A stretch of 64,000 nt of DNA from CBDCFV01 sp965216425 (lineage in GTDB: Bacteria; Chloroflexota; Dehalococcoidia; Lucifugimonadales; UBA3495), in contig CBDCFV010000007.1 in the NCBI GenBank assembly GCA_965216425.1, positions 1,448,774 to 1,512,773 on the forward strand. The letters are read 5' to 3'. The position numbers were made by a program, and so were the translations under genes. Positions within the stretch are counted from its first letter, which is position 1. Every line of letters begins with the position of its first letter. Of the stretch, positions 33,177 to 41,976 are shown in pieces. The notes below the pieces were generated by a model. It worked only from the letters and a program-made list of their open reading frames with translations. It was not told where the DNA came from and ran no database searches.

Positions 33177-34397
33177 ATGCAAACGAGTCCCAGCCCCCGC
33201 CAGCAGGCACTGGCGGCCAAGGCGTACAAGCTGGCGGTGGAACGGTTCGCGCCAAGGGCAGCCGTCTCTGACCGCGACGCAACCTTCCCCTTTGAAGATT
33301 ATGTCGACCTGAGAGACTCCGGCATCCTGGGCCTTTGCGTCCCGGAGAAGTACGGCGGCTTGGGAGCCGACTTCGAGACCTACTGCTTGGTCTCGGAGCA
33401 GTTGGCCCAAGGGAATGCTTCAACGTCGTTGACCTACAACATGCACGTCCTCGTCATGTTGATGATGGAGGTCTCCGTCGAAGGGCTTGACCTGCCGCCT
33501 CAAGTCATGGAAAGGCACCGGGACCTGAGCGAACGCCGCTACCGGGAAGTGGTCGATAAGGGAGTCTTCTACGCTCAACCTCACAGCGAGCCGGTGGAGT
33601 CGGGCAGCGCCGACGAGTTGGGCGTCGGAGGACGCCGATTCGGCACCCGGGCCGAACGGGTTGACGGCGGCTACCTCATCAACGGACGCAAGTTCTTCGT
33701 CTCATCATCGGGCGCCGCCGACTACTACGCCACGCCTGCTTTGCTGGCCGCCGAGGGCTCTTGGGAATCCCGCACCCTTTACCTGTCTGTCCCCAAAGAT
33801 GCGCCGGGCGTGGAGTTCGCCGGTGAATGGGACCCCGTCGGGATGCGATCGACAGTGAGCCGGGACATGGTCTTGACCGACGTCTGGGTGCCCGCCGACG
33901 CTGAAATCCTGCCTCCCGGCGCTTTCGGTCAACTCTACCAGCGGCGCCCTCACCACTTCCTCGGGTTCTCGGCTACCTTCCTCGGGGTGATGCAGGCCGC
34001 CTACGACTACGCCGTGGACTACCTGACCGGCAAGGCCGAGGGAGTGTCCGCCGCGAAAGAGGTAGGGCCGGCCATCGGTCATACGCTGGCCGACATGCTC
34101 TTCACCCTGGAGGCCACCCGTGCGCTGTTCTACCGGGCCATTTCCGAAGAGCAACTGGACCCCCCGGTCGAAGTCGTGCAACGCGCCCGTGCCGCCCACG
34201 TGCACGTGCAGCGCGGTGTGGTGCACTTGACCAGCGAGGCCCTCCGCATCTGCGGCGGCAGGGCCATGCTCAAGCGGTTCCCGCTTGAGCGTTACTACCG
34301 CGACGCCCGCGCCTCGGCGGTCATGCGCCCTTGGACCCAGGATGTCGCCACCCAGCAGGCTTGGGAAACCGCGTTGGGCATAGTTAATCCGGCTTAG
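33177..34397 (+). CDS. Acyl-CoA dehydrogenase family protein
   Basis: A 406-residue FAD flavoprotein of the acyl-CoA dehydrogenase fold: N-terminal helical domain (LRDSGILGLCVPEKYGG), middle beta domain with YLINGRKFFVSSSGAADYY, and C-terminal helices with LRICGGRAMLKRFPLERYYRDARA. The usual FAD/CoA loops are recognisable; the catalytic Glu position is not obvious. Start ATG 33177 is preferred; an ATG at 33138 inside the amidase frame is possible. It is likely co-transcribed with the amidase. Confidence 0.92.
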   Translation: MQTSPSPRQQALAAKAYKLAVERFAPRAAVSDRDATFPFEDYVDLRDSGILGLCVPEKYGGLGADFETYCLVSEQLAQGNASTSLTYNMHVLVMLMMEVSVEGLDLPPQVMERHRDLSERRYREVVDKGVFYAQPHSEPVESGSADELGVGGRRFGTRAERVDGGYLINGRKFFVSSSGAADYYATPALLAAEGSWESRTLYLSVPKDAPGVEFAGEWDPVGMRSTVSRDMVLTDVWVPADAEILPPGAFGQLYQRRPHHFLGFSATFLGVMQAAYDYAVDYLTGKAEGVSAAKEVGPAIGHTLADMLFTLEATRALFYRAISEEQLDPPVEVVQRARAAHVHVQRGVVHLTSEALRICGGRAMLKRFPLERYYRDARASAVMRPWTQDVATQQAWETALGIVNPA

Positions 34398-34420
34398 AAA
34401 CGGGCCGATTCACTTTAGCA

Positions 34421-34559
34421 GTTATCTCAAAGTCCTGGCAGTACCAGACACGTCACTCCCACGCCTAACCCGTCATTCCCGCGCAGGCGGGAATCCATAG
34501 GCTTCAGTCAGCTGCGAGGAGCTGCGAGCAGAGCCGGTCGGTTCCAAGACAGTTTCTTA
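34421..34559. repeat. MITE-like element with REP hairpin (family CTAYCTCARAAC, diverged copy)
   Basis: TTATCTCAAAGTCCTGGCA opens the element, a TCACTCCC half-unit at 34453 precedes the REP hairpin (TCAT at 34473, 20 bp later), and CAGTTTCTTA closes it. It shares CCATAG-CTTCAGTC and flanks with the copy at 38738-38849. Its end includes the stop codon of the next minus-strand gene. Confidence 0.65.
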
Positions 34560-35141
34560 GTAAGGCAGCATCCACGACTCGGAGAACGCTAGCGCGCAGG
34601 TGCTGTGCGTCCGGGCATCCCGTTGCCGGGGGAATGGTCGCCCCTTGGCAAAATTCCCGTTGATGGTCAGGCGCGCGCTGCTGGCGGGAATCAGTACCGT
34701 GGCGACGCCGTGGGGCCGTTCCGGGTTGCCGCCGGGAAAGCTGTGGCTAAGGAAAGGCTCGCCAAGGTCGTACCAAGTCAGCGCAATTTCCTCGCCTTGG
34801 GCGTTCACCGACTCGGTCCAGTACGACCGCAAGTCGCCGGAGCTTCCGAAGGACCCGTCCCGAGCGGGGATTTCCAGGTTCCCGAACGTAGCGTTGATCC
34901 TTCCCTGTATTTCTCCCTGTAGCCAGCGGGTCATCTGGATGTTGTCGGTGTAAATCCTAGGCTCGTTGCCGGTCAGTTCGCTTTGCAGGAACAGCACATG
35001 GCCGGGGCCGCCGGGAGAAAACAGGATGCGCCAGAAACTGGCGTCGGTGGTTACCGGCCCGTCGTCGGTCTCGCTGAGCCGGATGTACGGGTTCTCCCCG
35101 GTAAGCAATACTCGGTTGGGGTCGATGGGGCTGGTCGTCAC
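34557..35141 (-). CDS. Uncharacterised protein (194 aa)
   Basis: No family is recognised. The protein is soluble and beta-rich, with IRLSETDDGPVTTDASFWRILF, a GPGHVLFLQSELTGNEPRIYTDN block and TWYDLGEPFLSHSFPGG, suggesting a small ligand-binding or enzyme-like fold. The start is GTG 35141 with AAAGGAG at good spacing, a strong sign that it is real. The stop TAA is inside the adjacent repeat, so the final residues (SWMLPY) may be repeat-derived. Confidence 0.7.
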   Translation of the reverse strand: MTTSPIDPNRVLLTGENPYIRLSETDDGPVTTDASFWRILFSPGGPGHVLFLQSELTGNEPRIYTDNIQMTRWLQGEIQGRINATFGNLEIPARDGSFGSSGDLRSYWTESVNAQGEEIALTWYDLGEPFLSHSFPGGNPERPHGVATVLIPASSARLTINGNFAKGRPFPRQRDARTHSTCALAFSESWMLPY

Positions 35142-35232
35142 TGTCTCGACTCCTTTCGGTTGATTCGCTTGGAAAGATCGTTACTTTATGTAAATTACCG
35201 TGGCGTGTAGCGGTGTTGTCCCGTGGTTGGCC

Positions 35233-35375
35233 TCATTCCCACCCGGGACCGTCATCCATACTTCAAACCATCATCCTCGAAGTCTAACCATCATCTTCGA
35301 ACTCAGACCGTCATTCCCGAACTCAAACCGTCATCTTCGAACTCAAACCGTCATTCCCGCGAAGGCGGGAATCCA
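35233..35375 (+). repeat. Tandem array of seven 19-20-bp units ending in a REP hairpin
   Basis: TCAT-starting units lie at 35233, 35252, 35271, 35291, 35311, 35331 and 35351, with consensus near TCATCTTCGAACTCAAACCG. The last runs into TCATTCCCGCGAAGGCGGGAA. The hairpin encodes the final residues and the stop of the LLM gene on the minus strand. Confidence 0.8.
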
Positions 35376-36358
35376 CTACCGTGAGTCCGGGCAATGTTCT
35401 CGAAATCTTCCAGCCGTGGCAGCAGCAGCGGCAGGTCCACCCCCGCGTTGCGATAGGCGGCAACCCGTTCCTTGCAATACTCCTCCGGTCCCACAAGGTA
35501 GAACGCATCCACCATCTCGTCGCTGATCAGGTCAACTGCGCTCACGCCCCTGTCCTGTTGCACCGATGCCCGCAACGGCTCAAGGATGGATGTGTCGAAC
35601 CCGCCCTTCTCCAGTAATATCTCGCCGACGCGGGGTTCCTCCAGCAACCGCACTATGCGGCGCTTCAGGTCGGGCCAGAGCCCCTCCGGCTCGTCTGTCT
35701 GCCGCATGATCAACATGCAGGCTATGTCCACCGAATCGGGGTCGCGCCCGGCCTCTCGTGCCGCCTTACGCACCTCTTCCGCCGCATATTTCACGTAGCT
35801 CACCGGCGTGTAGGCGTTCAGCAGCACCCCGTCGGCCATCGCGCCCGCCAGCCGCAGCGCCTTGGGCCCAATGGCCGCCAAGTATATCGGCGGCTCTGCT
35901 TGGCTGGGCGCTATGGCCAGCCGCACGTTGGTCAACCGGGACTCCGCCTCGTTGGTAGTGACCGTCTCCCCCGCCATCAAACGCCGCAGGGTAGACACCA
36001 CCGACTCCATCACTTGGAAGGGGTCGCCGTAGCTCATCCCCATCCTGTCTTGGATGACCCCCCGTTCACTCCGCCCCAACCCCAAGGAGAACCTACCGCC
36101 TGAAATCCGGTCCAGGGTCGCGGTGGACATGGCCAGCAACGCCGGGTTCCGGGTGTAGGGATTGGTGACGCCCAACCCCAGCTTGATAGTCCTGGTTGCC
36201 GCGGCAAGGTAGCCCAGCAGGGAAAATGTCTCCTCGTGGAAGTACCGCTCGGTTACCCACAACGATTCAAACCCGGCGCTCTCGGCAAGCTCGCCGTACC
36301 GCCGCAGTTCTTCGCCGCTGTCGATTCCGTGGTAAAGGACTATCCCAAGCCGTTCCAC
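35351..36358 (-). CDS. LLM class flavin/F420-dependent oxidoreductase
   Basis: A 335-residue luciferase-like monooxygenase TIM barrel. Family marks: FESLWVTERYFHEETFSLLGYLAAATRTIKLGLGVTNPYTRNP and FSLGLGRSERG. F420-dependent members are common in Chloroflexota and Actinobacteria, but the cofactor (F420 or FMN) cannot be fixed from sequence. Start GTG 36358. The last seven residues (GFPPSRE) and the TGA are encoded by a REP hairpin, so the natural C-terminus may have been replaced. Confidence 0.9.
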   Translation of the reverse strand: MERLGIVLYHGIDSGEELRRYGELAESAGFESLWVTERYFHEETFSLLGYLAAATRTIKLGLGVTNPYTRNPALLAMSTATLDRISGGRFSLGLGRSERGVIQDRMGMSYGDPFQVMESVVSTLRRLMAGETVTTNEAESRLTNVRLAIAPSQAEPPIYLAAIGPKALRLAGAMADGVLLNAYTPVSYVKYAAEEVRKAAREAGRDPDSVDIACMLIMRQTDEPEGLWPDLKRRIVRLLEEPRVGEILLEKGGFDTSILEPLRASVQQDRGVSAVDLISDEMVDAFYLVGPEEYCKERVAAYRNAGVDLPLLLPRLEDFENIARTHGSGFPPSRE

Positions 36359-36374
36359 TGGCCAATCCCTTTCT

Positions 36375-37079
36375 TTATGTCAGTAGCCTTTCGGCTAACT
36401 CGACAAAGTTGTTCACGATAATGTTGGGCTGGTAGTCCGAGTCCTCGGTGGGCAGCTTGTACCGGTTGACGTAGGCCGCCTTGAAGCCGCAGGCTTGCGC
36501 CCCCAGTATGTCGAAGGCATGGGCCGCGACCATCATTATCTCTCCCGGTTCGCACCCCAGCCGCTGCACCGCCTTGCGGTATATTCCTGGAGCGGGCTTG
36601 AACGCGCCAACTTGGTCCACGGATATAATCGCGTCGAACTCCACCGGCACGTTGTTCCCCAGCAGCTTCTCCAAGTACCACTGCTCCCCGTTGGACAGCG
36701 CCACGAGCTTGTACCGGCTGCCCAACGACCGCAGGCCCTCGATGGCGTCGGCGTAGGGTTGCAGGCCCATGTAGACCTTCATGAACTCCTGTACTGAGTC
36801 AACGGTGTAGCTGACGTTGTGCTTCTTCAGGCAGTAGACAAACGCCCGTCGGCACGTCTCAAGGTAGCCGCTGTGTCCCAGCATCAGCAGGTTGTCTTGG
36901 TATTGCTCTATGCGCTGGCGTTCCCGCCAATCGGCGTAGAAGGCTTGGCCGGTCATGTTGGAACCGTTGGCCGCCAGGAAGTCCCCCGCCGGCCCGGCCA
37001 AGCTCCCCGTCAAGTCCATCACGGTGCCGAAAATGTCGAACGTAAGGTATTTAACCCTCTCCAAGGACTGGTCTGCCAT
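36375..37079 (-). CDS. HAD superfamily hydrolase, haloacid dehalogenase type II-like
   Basis: A 234-residue HAD protein. Motif I FDIFGTVMD (nucleophile Asp15), motif II ALSNG, motif III lysine in FKPAPGIYRKA, and a motif IV region MMVAAHAFDILGAQACGFKAAYVNR typical of L-2-haloacid dehalogenases. A cap domain spans residues ~20-95. It is likely to act on halo- or phospho-acids. It lies 13 nt upstream of nothing shared and 16 nt from the LLM gene on the same strand, forming a three-gene unit with the GMC gene. Confidence 0.9.
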   Translation of the reverse strand: MADQSLERVKYLTFDIFGTVMDLTGSLAGPAGDFLAANGSNMTGQAFYADWRERQRIEQYQDNLLMLGHSGYLETCRRAFVYCLKKHNVSYTVDSVQEFMKVYMGLQPYADAIEGLRSLGSRYKLVALSNGEQWYLEKLLGNNVPVEFDAIISVDQVGAFKPAPGIYRKAVQRLGCEPGEIMMVAAHAFDILGAQACGFKAAYVNRYKLPTEDSDYQPNIIVNNFVELAERLLT

Positions 37080-37091
37080 GCAATAACTCTC

Positions 37092-38624
37092 CTACTTGAC
37101 CCAGTCGGCGACACGCTCGCCGATCATTATCGCCGTGGCGTTGGTGTTGGCTCGCACCACGTCGGGCATGACCGAGGTGTCCACCACCCGCAGCCCTTCG
37201 GTCCCGTGCACCCGGCAGTACTGGTCCACCACCGCCATCGGGTCCGACGACGGCCCCATCTTGCAGGTGCCCGACATGTGAATTGCCGTGGTCAGGTTCC
37301 CCACTATCCACGCGTCCAGCGATTCGTCGCTGCGCAGGTTCTCGTCCGACAGGTTGATGCGCTCCTTGATGTAGGGCTGGTACGCCGGATGCTCCAGCAG
37401 CTTCGCGCACAAACGCACCCCCTCGCGCATCCTCTGCCGGTCCCAAGGGTCTTCCATGTACCGGTAGTCCAGCGTCGGGTAAACTCGTGGGTCTGCCGAA
37501 GCCAACCGCAACTCTCCAGACCCCTTGGGAAGCTCCAGGAAGCAGGTGATCCGAAGGTCGTCGTCCGCCGAAACGTCTCCGTAGGGCGGACCGGAAGGAT
37601 AGGCTTGGCTGATCATTATGTCATTCCGGGTCTCGGAGCCGGTGGCCGTGTAGCGAAGAGTCAGGTTGGTCCAGGGACCGTTGGGGTCCAGGACCACGTC
37701 ATCTTTCACCCGCAGGGATACCCTCACCCCCGGGTGGTCCCGCAGGTTCCGGCCCACTCCCGGCAGGTCGTGCACCAGCAGTATGCCCAGTTCTCTTAGG
37801 TGGTCCGCCGGGCCGATGCCGGAGAGCATGAGTATGTGGGGTGACGCCACGGCGCCCCCGCACAGCGCTATCTCCTCCGCCTCCACCAGGAACCGTTCTC
37901 CTCCACTCTCCACTTCCACTCCCGTGGCCCTGTTACCGTCGAACAACACCCGGCTGACTTGGGCATTGGCCCTGATGGTCAGGTTGAGCCGATGCCGGTT
38001 GGGATTGAGGTGGGTCAGCGTCATGCTCATGCGGACGCCGCCGGTGTTGTTCTTCGGCATACGCCCTATGCCGCTCGTGTCCGGGTGGTTCACGTCCGGG
38101 TCTTCCGGGAATCCCGCCGCCACGCAGGCGGTGTAGAAGGCGCCTTGGACCGGCTGTTCGTCTTCCCGGTTGTGCCGCCGTATCTCAATGGGGCCGGTTG
38201 ATCCGTGGAAGTCGTCCCGGATGTCCAGGTCGTTCTCGATTTGGCGGAAGTAGGGCAGCACCTTGATGAATGACCATTCGTCGTTTCCCAAGGCTGCCCA
38301 GCCGTCGAAGTCATCGGGGAGGCCCCGGATGAACGACTGCCCGTTGATGGCGCTGGAGCCGCCGATAACTTTCCCCCTTGGTATGGGCGTCCGTTCCGCG
38401 TGCCCCGGCGCAAGTCGCCCCGAGTATGACCAGTTGAAGGGCGAGTCCACCGCCGATGCCGCGGTGCTCAACCCATCCTTTAGTTCCTGAGGAAGGCTCT
38501 CTAGTTCAGAAAAGTCCGGCCCCGCCTCCAGCAACAGCACCGACCTGTTCGGGTCGTCGGACAGCCGGGTCGCTAGAGCGCAACCCGAAGAACCTGCGCC
38601 CACCACGATAACGTCGTATTTCAT
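37092..38624 (-). CDS. GMC family FAD-dependent oxidoreductase
   Basis: A 510-residue choline dehydrogenase/alcohol oxidase family flavoenzyme. The Rossmann motif VIVVGAGSSGCALATRLSDD is at the N-terminus, followed by LLLEAGPDF, GGSSAINGQSFIRG, and the C-terminal signature IHMSGTCKMG plus VDTSVMPDVVRANTNAT, giving the His/Asn active pair. The start is the second of two adjacent ATGs (38624), 5 nt from GGAGG; ATG 38627 is too close. The frame extends upstream only through repeat DNA. HAD and LLM genes follow. Confidence 0.93.
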   Translation of the reverse strand: MKYDVIVVGAGSSGCALATRLSDDPNRSVLLLEAGPDFSELESLPQELKDGLSTAASAVDSPFNWSYSGRLAPGHAERTPIPRGKVIGGSSAINGQSFIRGLPDDFDGWAALGNDEWSFIKVLPYFRQIENDLDIRDDFHGSTGPIEIRRHNREDEQPVQGAFYTACVAAGFPEDPDVNHPDTSGIGRMPKNNTGGVRMSMTLTHLNPNRHRLNLTIRANAQVSRVLFDGNRATGVEVESGGERFLVEAEEIALCGGAVASPHILMLSGIGPADHLRELGILLVHDLPGVGRNLRDHPGVRVSLRVKDDVVLDPNGPWTNLTLRYTATGSETRNDIMISQAYPSGPPYGDVSADDDLRITCFLELPKGSGELRLASADPRVYPTLDYRYMEDPWDRQRMREGVRLCAKLLEHPAYQPYIKERINLSDENLRSDESLDAWIVGNLTTAIHMSGTCKMGPSSDPMAVVDQYCRVHGTEGLRVVDTSVMPDVVRANTNATAIMIGERVADWVK

Positions 38625-38737
38625 CATGTCCTCCTTCACGAATCTTCCGGGTGGAGGAATCTCGACGGGTCGCTGCCCAGTATAGCATCGAAAACCGGCC
38701 TTGAGCATAAGCCCAACATCAACTAAACTGTAAGCAG

Positions 38738-38849
38738 CTATCTCAAAACTTGGCACTGTACCCAACCCGTCATTCCCGCGCAGGCGGGAATCCATAGACT
38801 TCAGTCCGCGGCGAGGGGTTGTCAGCAAATTGAACCGGTTCTGAGGTAG
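38738..38849. repeat. 112-bp MITE-like element with REP hairpin
   Basis: Terminal inverted repeats CTATCTCAAAAC (38738-38749) and GTTCTGAGGTAG (38838-38849) match at 10 of 12 positions. TAAGCAG occurs at 38731-38737 and again at 38854-38860. The interior carries the REP hairpin (38769-38791) and is homologous to 34421-34559. There is no coding capacity. Confidence 0.7.
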
Positions 38850-38919
38850 TTTCTAAGCAGCCGGAAGCGCCGCCGGCCGGGGATGGGGAGGAACGACGAG
38901 AGGCGCACCCGTTTACCGT

Positions 38920-38996
38920 GGGCGGTTAGCTCAGCTGGTTAGAGCGCCTGCTTTACACGCAGGAGGCCGGAGGTTCGAGTCCTCCACTGCCCACCA
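38920..38996 (+). tRNA. tRNA-Val (anticodon UAC)
   Basis: Acceptor GGGCGGT/ACTGCCC, anticodon arm CCTGC-TTTACAC-GCAGG giving UAC, T-arm GGAGGTTCGAGTCCTCC, CCA encoded. It stands at the left border of the accessory region. Confidence 0.96.
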
Positions 38997-39087
38997 TGAC
39001 GCTCACGGCAGAGATGCGAGTGAGTGTGAGATAATTGAAGTCCAATTGATGATCAGGCATTGCTGAGTCCCGGCGACAGGTGAATGC

Positions 39088-39609
39088 ATGGCAGACGTGG
39101 TATTTGAGATCAAGACGAACAAGGGAGCGGCTGTTCTGGGCGCTGCGGTGCTGGTAGCCTATCCCGACCGAAGATACCTCACCGGTCAAACCGACGCCGA
39201 CGGTAAGTGTAGGCTGGACCTATACCGCACCGATCAGGAAATGAAGGTGCTTGTAGCTGCGGAGGGCCATCTACCTTTCAATAAAACCATTATTCCGGGG
39301 AAATCAGAAATCGTGCCCGTGGCGTTAGAGCCGTCAAAGGACGATAAGAAGGCACTGCTCTTTACCCGTAGCACAGGATATATCCCAGGGATTGAGGGAC
39401 GCCTCAATCCGCACAAGGATGGTTATGTCTATGGTGACAACATCGCCATCAACGGGCGACTCGCAACACCTGCCGCGCGTTTCACAATAGGAGAATGCCT
39501 CCATCTGATCGACGTGTACGGCGTAGAGACGACTATCCGGTTTATGGAGATTGAGGGACAATTCTCTCTTATTGAGTACACCGAGCCCAAAGCTTACTCT
39601 GGGAAATGA
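39088..39609 (+). CDS. Beta-rich protein with CarboxypepD-regulatory-like N-domain, coupled to HEPN-like gene
   Basis: 173 residues. Residues 1-75 look like a transthyretin/CNA-B fold (GAAVLVAYPDRRYLTGQTDADGKCRLDLY, VAAEGHLPFNKTI), and residues ~90-170 form a second beta-rich domain ending FSLIEYTEPKAY. There is no signal peptide. It overlaps the next gene by ATGA, so the two are co-translated. The small coupled pair next to a tRNA resembles toxin-antitoxin or defence modules, but no function is proven. Confidence 0.7.
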   Translation: MADVVFEIKTNKGAAVLGAAVLVAYPDRRYLTGQTDADGKCRLDLYRTDQEMKVLVAAEGHLPFNKTIIPGKSEIVPVALEPSKDDKKALLFTRSTGYIPGIEGRLNPHKDGYVYGDNIAINGRLATPAARFTIGECLHLIDVYGVETTIRFMEIEGQFSLIEYTEPKAYSGK

Positions 39610-39980
39610 ACGTGGCCACGGCGGCGCAACATCGAGAGATTAGTACTCAGTTCTTGGAGCACGCCGAGGACGAATTACGTAAAGGCGATCTGCTTCAGGC
39701 CTCCGAGAAGGCATGGGGGGCGGTTTCCCACTATGTGAACTCCGTTGCCCGTCAGCGGAACTGGCCTTTGGGATCGCACAGGCTACTCATCGAAAATACC
39801 AACAAGCTAATCAATGACGACCCAGCCAACGGGCGCCATAAACGGAGGCTGCTCCGATCAATCGAGGCGCTACATGCCAACTTCTATCAGGCAATCTTGG
39901 ACGAGGATTCGGTAGGGGAGGGGATTCAGGACGCCAAGGAACTTATCAGAACCCTAGAAGTCCCTAACACGGACACATAG
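39606..39980 (+). CDS. HEPN/PaREP1-like small helical protein
   Basis: 124 residues, all-helical. The core ASEKAWGAVSHYVNSVARQ RNWPLGSH (residues 32-58) matches the pattern of PaREP1/HEPN-type proteins, and Arg51-x6-His58 could be the R-x4-6-H RNase motif. Related sequences occur at 43993-44343 and 44340-44714. Start ATG overlaps the stop of the upstream gene by 4 nt. Whether it is a toxin or a structural HEPN is unknown. Confidence 0.65.
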   Translation: MNVATAAQHREISTQFLEHAEDELRKGDLLQASEKAWGAVSHYVNSVARQRNWPLGSHRLLIENTNKLINDDPANGRHKRRLLRSIEALHANFYQAILDEDSVGEGIQDAKELIRTLEVPNTDT

Positions 39981-40328
39981 CAGGTGTCTTGGACGTTTGA
40001 GTGGGCGCACTCTCTTCCTGATCTTGGCTTCATCAAGTCCGAACGAACGACCGGAACGGGGCTGCCAAGATATTGTTTGCATTCCTCAGCCCCGTCGCAC
40101 CATAATATCCAAGCCAAGGGTCTCGGTGGACCTACAAGCCGCCCAGCGACATCTCAAAAATGGTACTGTCTACGGTCAAGTCAGGCCCACCAAACCGTAC
40201 AAAATCAAGAAACTTCATACTGAAGTTCAGGTTAGCCCTGCGGGTTAACCCTCACAAGGCTGGCAGCCCACCCCTGTGATGCCTCCGATGCGCCGTGTGG
40301 CGGGCCAATCCAGCCAGCGTCGCGGTTT
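39981..40328. other. Gene-free stretch
   Basis: No supported gene. Two small hairpins are present: AACTTCA-TAC-TGAAGTT near 40211-40227, and GGTTAGCCC-TGC-GGGTTAACC at 40230-40250. The latter could end transcription of the HEPN-like pair, although it has no T-tract. Confidence 0.5.
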
Positions 40329-41084
40329 CTACTCAGAGGACTTGAAGAGCGCTATGCGATTGCCAGCGATGTCATAGAAGATGGCAATGGAGCCGAATCC
40401 TCCGGGAATCTCCATGGGTTGCATGAGGGCGGTGCCGCCCAGGCTCACGGCCTTGTCAAGATACGCCTGCAGGTCGTTGACAATAACGGCGACGGAAGGA
40501 TGGTTGGGGGGCCTACCCTCCATGTGCTGGAAGATGCCGCCGCCAATCCCGCCTGATTCCTGTTGGATGAAGCGGTAGTGGGCCTCCTCGTGATGGTCGA
40601 TTTGCCAGTCGAACATCCCGGTGTAGAACTCGGCGAGCGCCGCGGCGTCGCTGCCTCCAACCTCGAAGTGCGCCACCGGTGGAGCGTCCCCCTTGGGGGG
40701 CATCTGTCCGTCCCATTCCGGCGGTGGTGAATACAACCCTATGGTGTTGTCGACAGGGTCTCCGAACATAGCGATGGAGCCCATGCCGGGCGCTATCTCC
40801 ATCGGTGGCATGATGGCGCTCCTGCCCATACCGGCCACCTTATCCAGCGCCGCTTGAAGGTCATCAACCTGCACATAGAAGGTGACATGGCTGCGCGCCG
40901 GCATATCCTCAGTTGTAGGTAGCAAGCCTCCACCGATGCCGCCCTCATTTGCCGGCACTATACCGTAGTTGCCCATCTCTTCGCCCTGCACGTCAATCTT
41001 CCATCCGAACAGGTCGGTATAGAACTGCCGCAAAGCAGGCCCATCCGGGCCGGCAATTTCAAAGTGCACTACTGGGTTACCCAT
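40329..41084 (-). CDS. VOC family protein with two glyoxalase/bleomycin-resistance domains
   Basis: 251 residues made of two tandem VOC modules (1-120 and 130-251), each with HFE(I/V), FYT-LF/MFDW, GGIGGG and a terminal IGLY/IALF strand. Each contributes half of a metal site typified by His/Glu. The family includes dioxygenases, glyoxalase I and resistance proteins; no substrate can be inferred. GGGGG upstream of ATG 41084 is the ribosome site. Confidence 0.92.
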   Translation of the reverse strand: MGNPVVHFEIAGPDGPALRQFYTDLFGWKIDVQGEEMGNYGIVPANEGGIGGGLLPTTEDMPARSHVTFYVQVDDLQAALDKVAGMGRSAIMPPMEIAPGMGSIAMFGDPVDNTIGLYSPPPEWDGQMPPKGDAPPVAHFEVGGSDAAALAEFYTGMFDWQIDHHEEAHYRFIQQESGGIGGGIFQHMEGRPPNHPSVAVIVNDLQAYLDKAVSLGGTALMQPMEIPGGFGSIAIFYDIAGNRIALFKSSE

Positions 41085-41417
41085 GGTTTACCCCCTTCAG
41101 GGTCAAGAATTTCCCTGGGTCACAGCGTATTGCTGTATTCTACGAAGTGTCAATTTAGGTCACTGGCGAATTGACTCGGTGTTGTTGCTCATGAGGTAGG
41201 AGAGCGGCGACGGAGGGAGGCCAGGACGCTACATTCCACCAAACTAGGCTCGAACTTTCCTTCCTTTGGGAGCTAAAGGGTCATCTCCCACTCAAAGGTT
41301 TGTAGTGCAGTAGCGCTTGGTCCTGTGCTTGTTGGACTAACCTGACAAATGGCGCAAAAAGGTCAGTCGATGCCTATGATGCGCCTCCGGTTGATGTGAG
41401 AAAATGCAGGCCATCTA
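41085..41417. other. Gene-free stretch
   Basis: No supported gene, terminator or repeat is seen between the divergent VOC and HPP genes. It must contain both promoters, but none matches a consensus well. Confidence 0.4.
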
Positions 41418-41972
41418 ATGGTGAGCAAGTTTAACAAACAGCGGCCAGTCCGGCGATTCCGGCTTGAGGGCCACCTGATCGATAGAAGGTTTCGCCGTCA
41501 CTGGAGGAACTACATCATCCAGTGCGCGTTGGCAGCCTTGGCCCTGCTGATAGTCCTGCTGGTCGTGGATGTGGTGCTTCAGGCCGCAATCGTCGTCGCC
41601 ATTGCATCAACCGCCTTCATCGTATTCGTGGCTCCCCACAGCATGGCATCGACTCCTCGGCGGGTTATAGGAGGACACGTCGTAGCGTTAATCGTCGGTA
41701 CGGCGTTCTCCCTGCTGTATCTTATTCCGAGGTTTGGAGAACACATTATCGGGTCTCACTTCACTGCTGATGTCATAGCCGTGTTATCCGTCGGTCTCAG
41801 CATCCTGCTAATGGTCATGACAAACACCGAGCACCCCCCCGCCGCAGGCACGGCCCTTGGACTAGTGATCGGCGGATGGGCCCCGTCGGCGATCTTGTTC
41901 GTGCTGTTGGGAGCGCTCATCCTCGCAGCCGTGCACAGGCTCCTGCGCCCGCACCTGACCAACCTGATCTAG
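41418..41972 (+). CDS. HPP family membrane protein
   Basis: 184 residues with four to five membrane segments. The family signature is NTEHPPAAGTALGL near residue 137; the second conserved block is FVAPHSMASTPRRVIGGH near residue 75. HPP proteins are proposed nitrite or anion transporters of plastids and bacteria. The N-terminal 35 residues are strongly basic. It is a single gene and its function here is inferred from the family. Confidence 0.88.
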   Translation: MVSKFNKQRPVRRFRLEGHLIDRRFRRHWRNYIIQCALAALALLIVLLVVDVVLQAAIVVAIASTAFIVFVAPHSMASTPRRVIGGHVVALIVGTAFSLLYLIPRFGEHIIGSHFTADVIAVLSVGLSILLMVMTNTEHPPAAGTALGLVIGGWAPSAILFVLLGALILAAVHRLLRPHLTNLI

Positions 41973-41976
41973 CTCC

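Noticed and set aside
37092..38828. N-terminally extended GMC protein starting at 38828
   Set aside because: The extra residues are translated from a repeat (SRLRGNDG-type) and the strong ribosome site is at 38630-38634.
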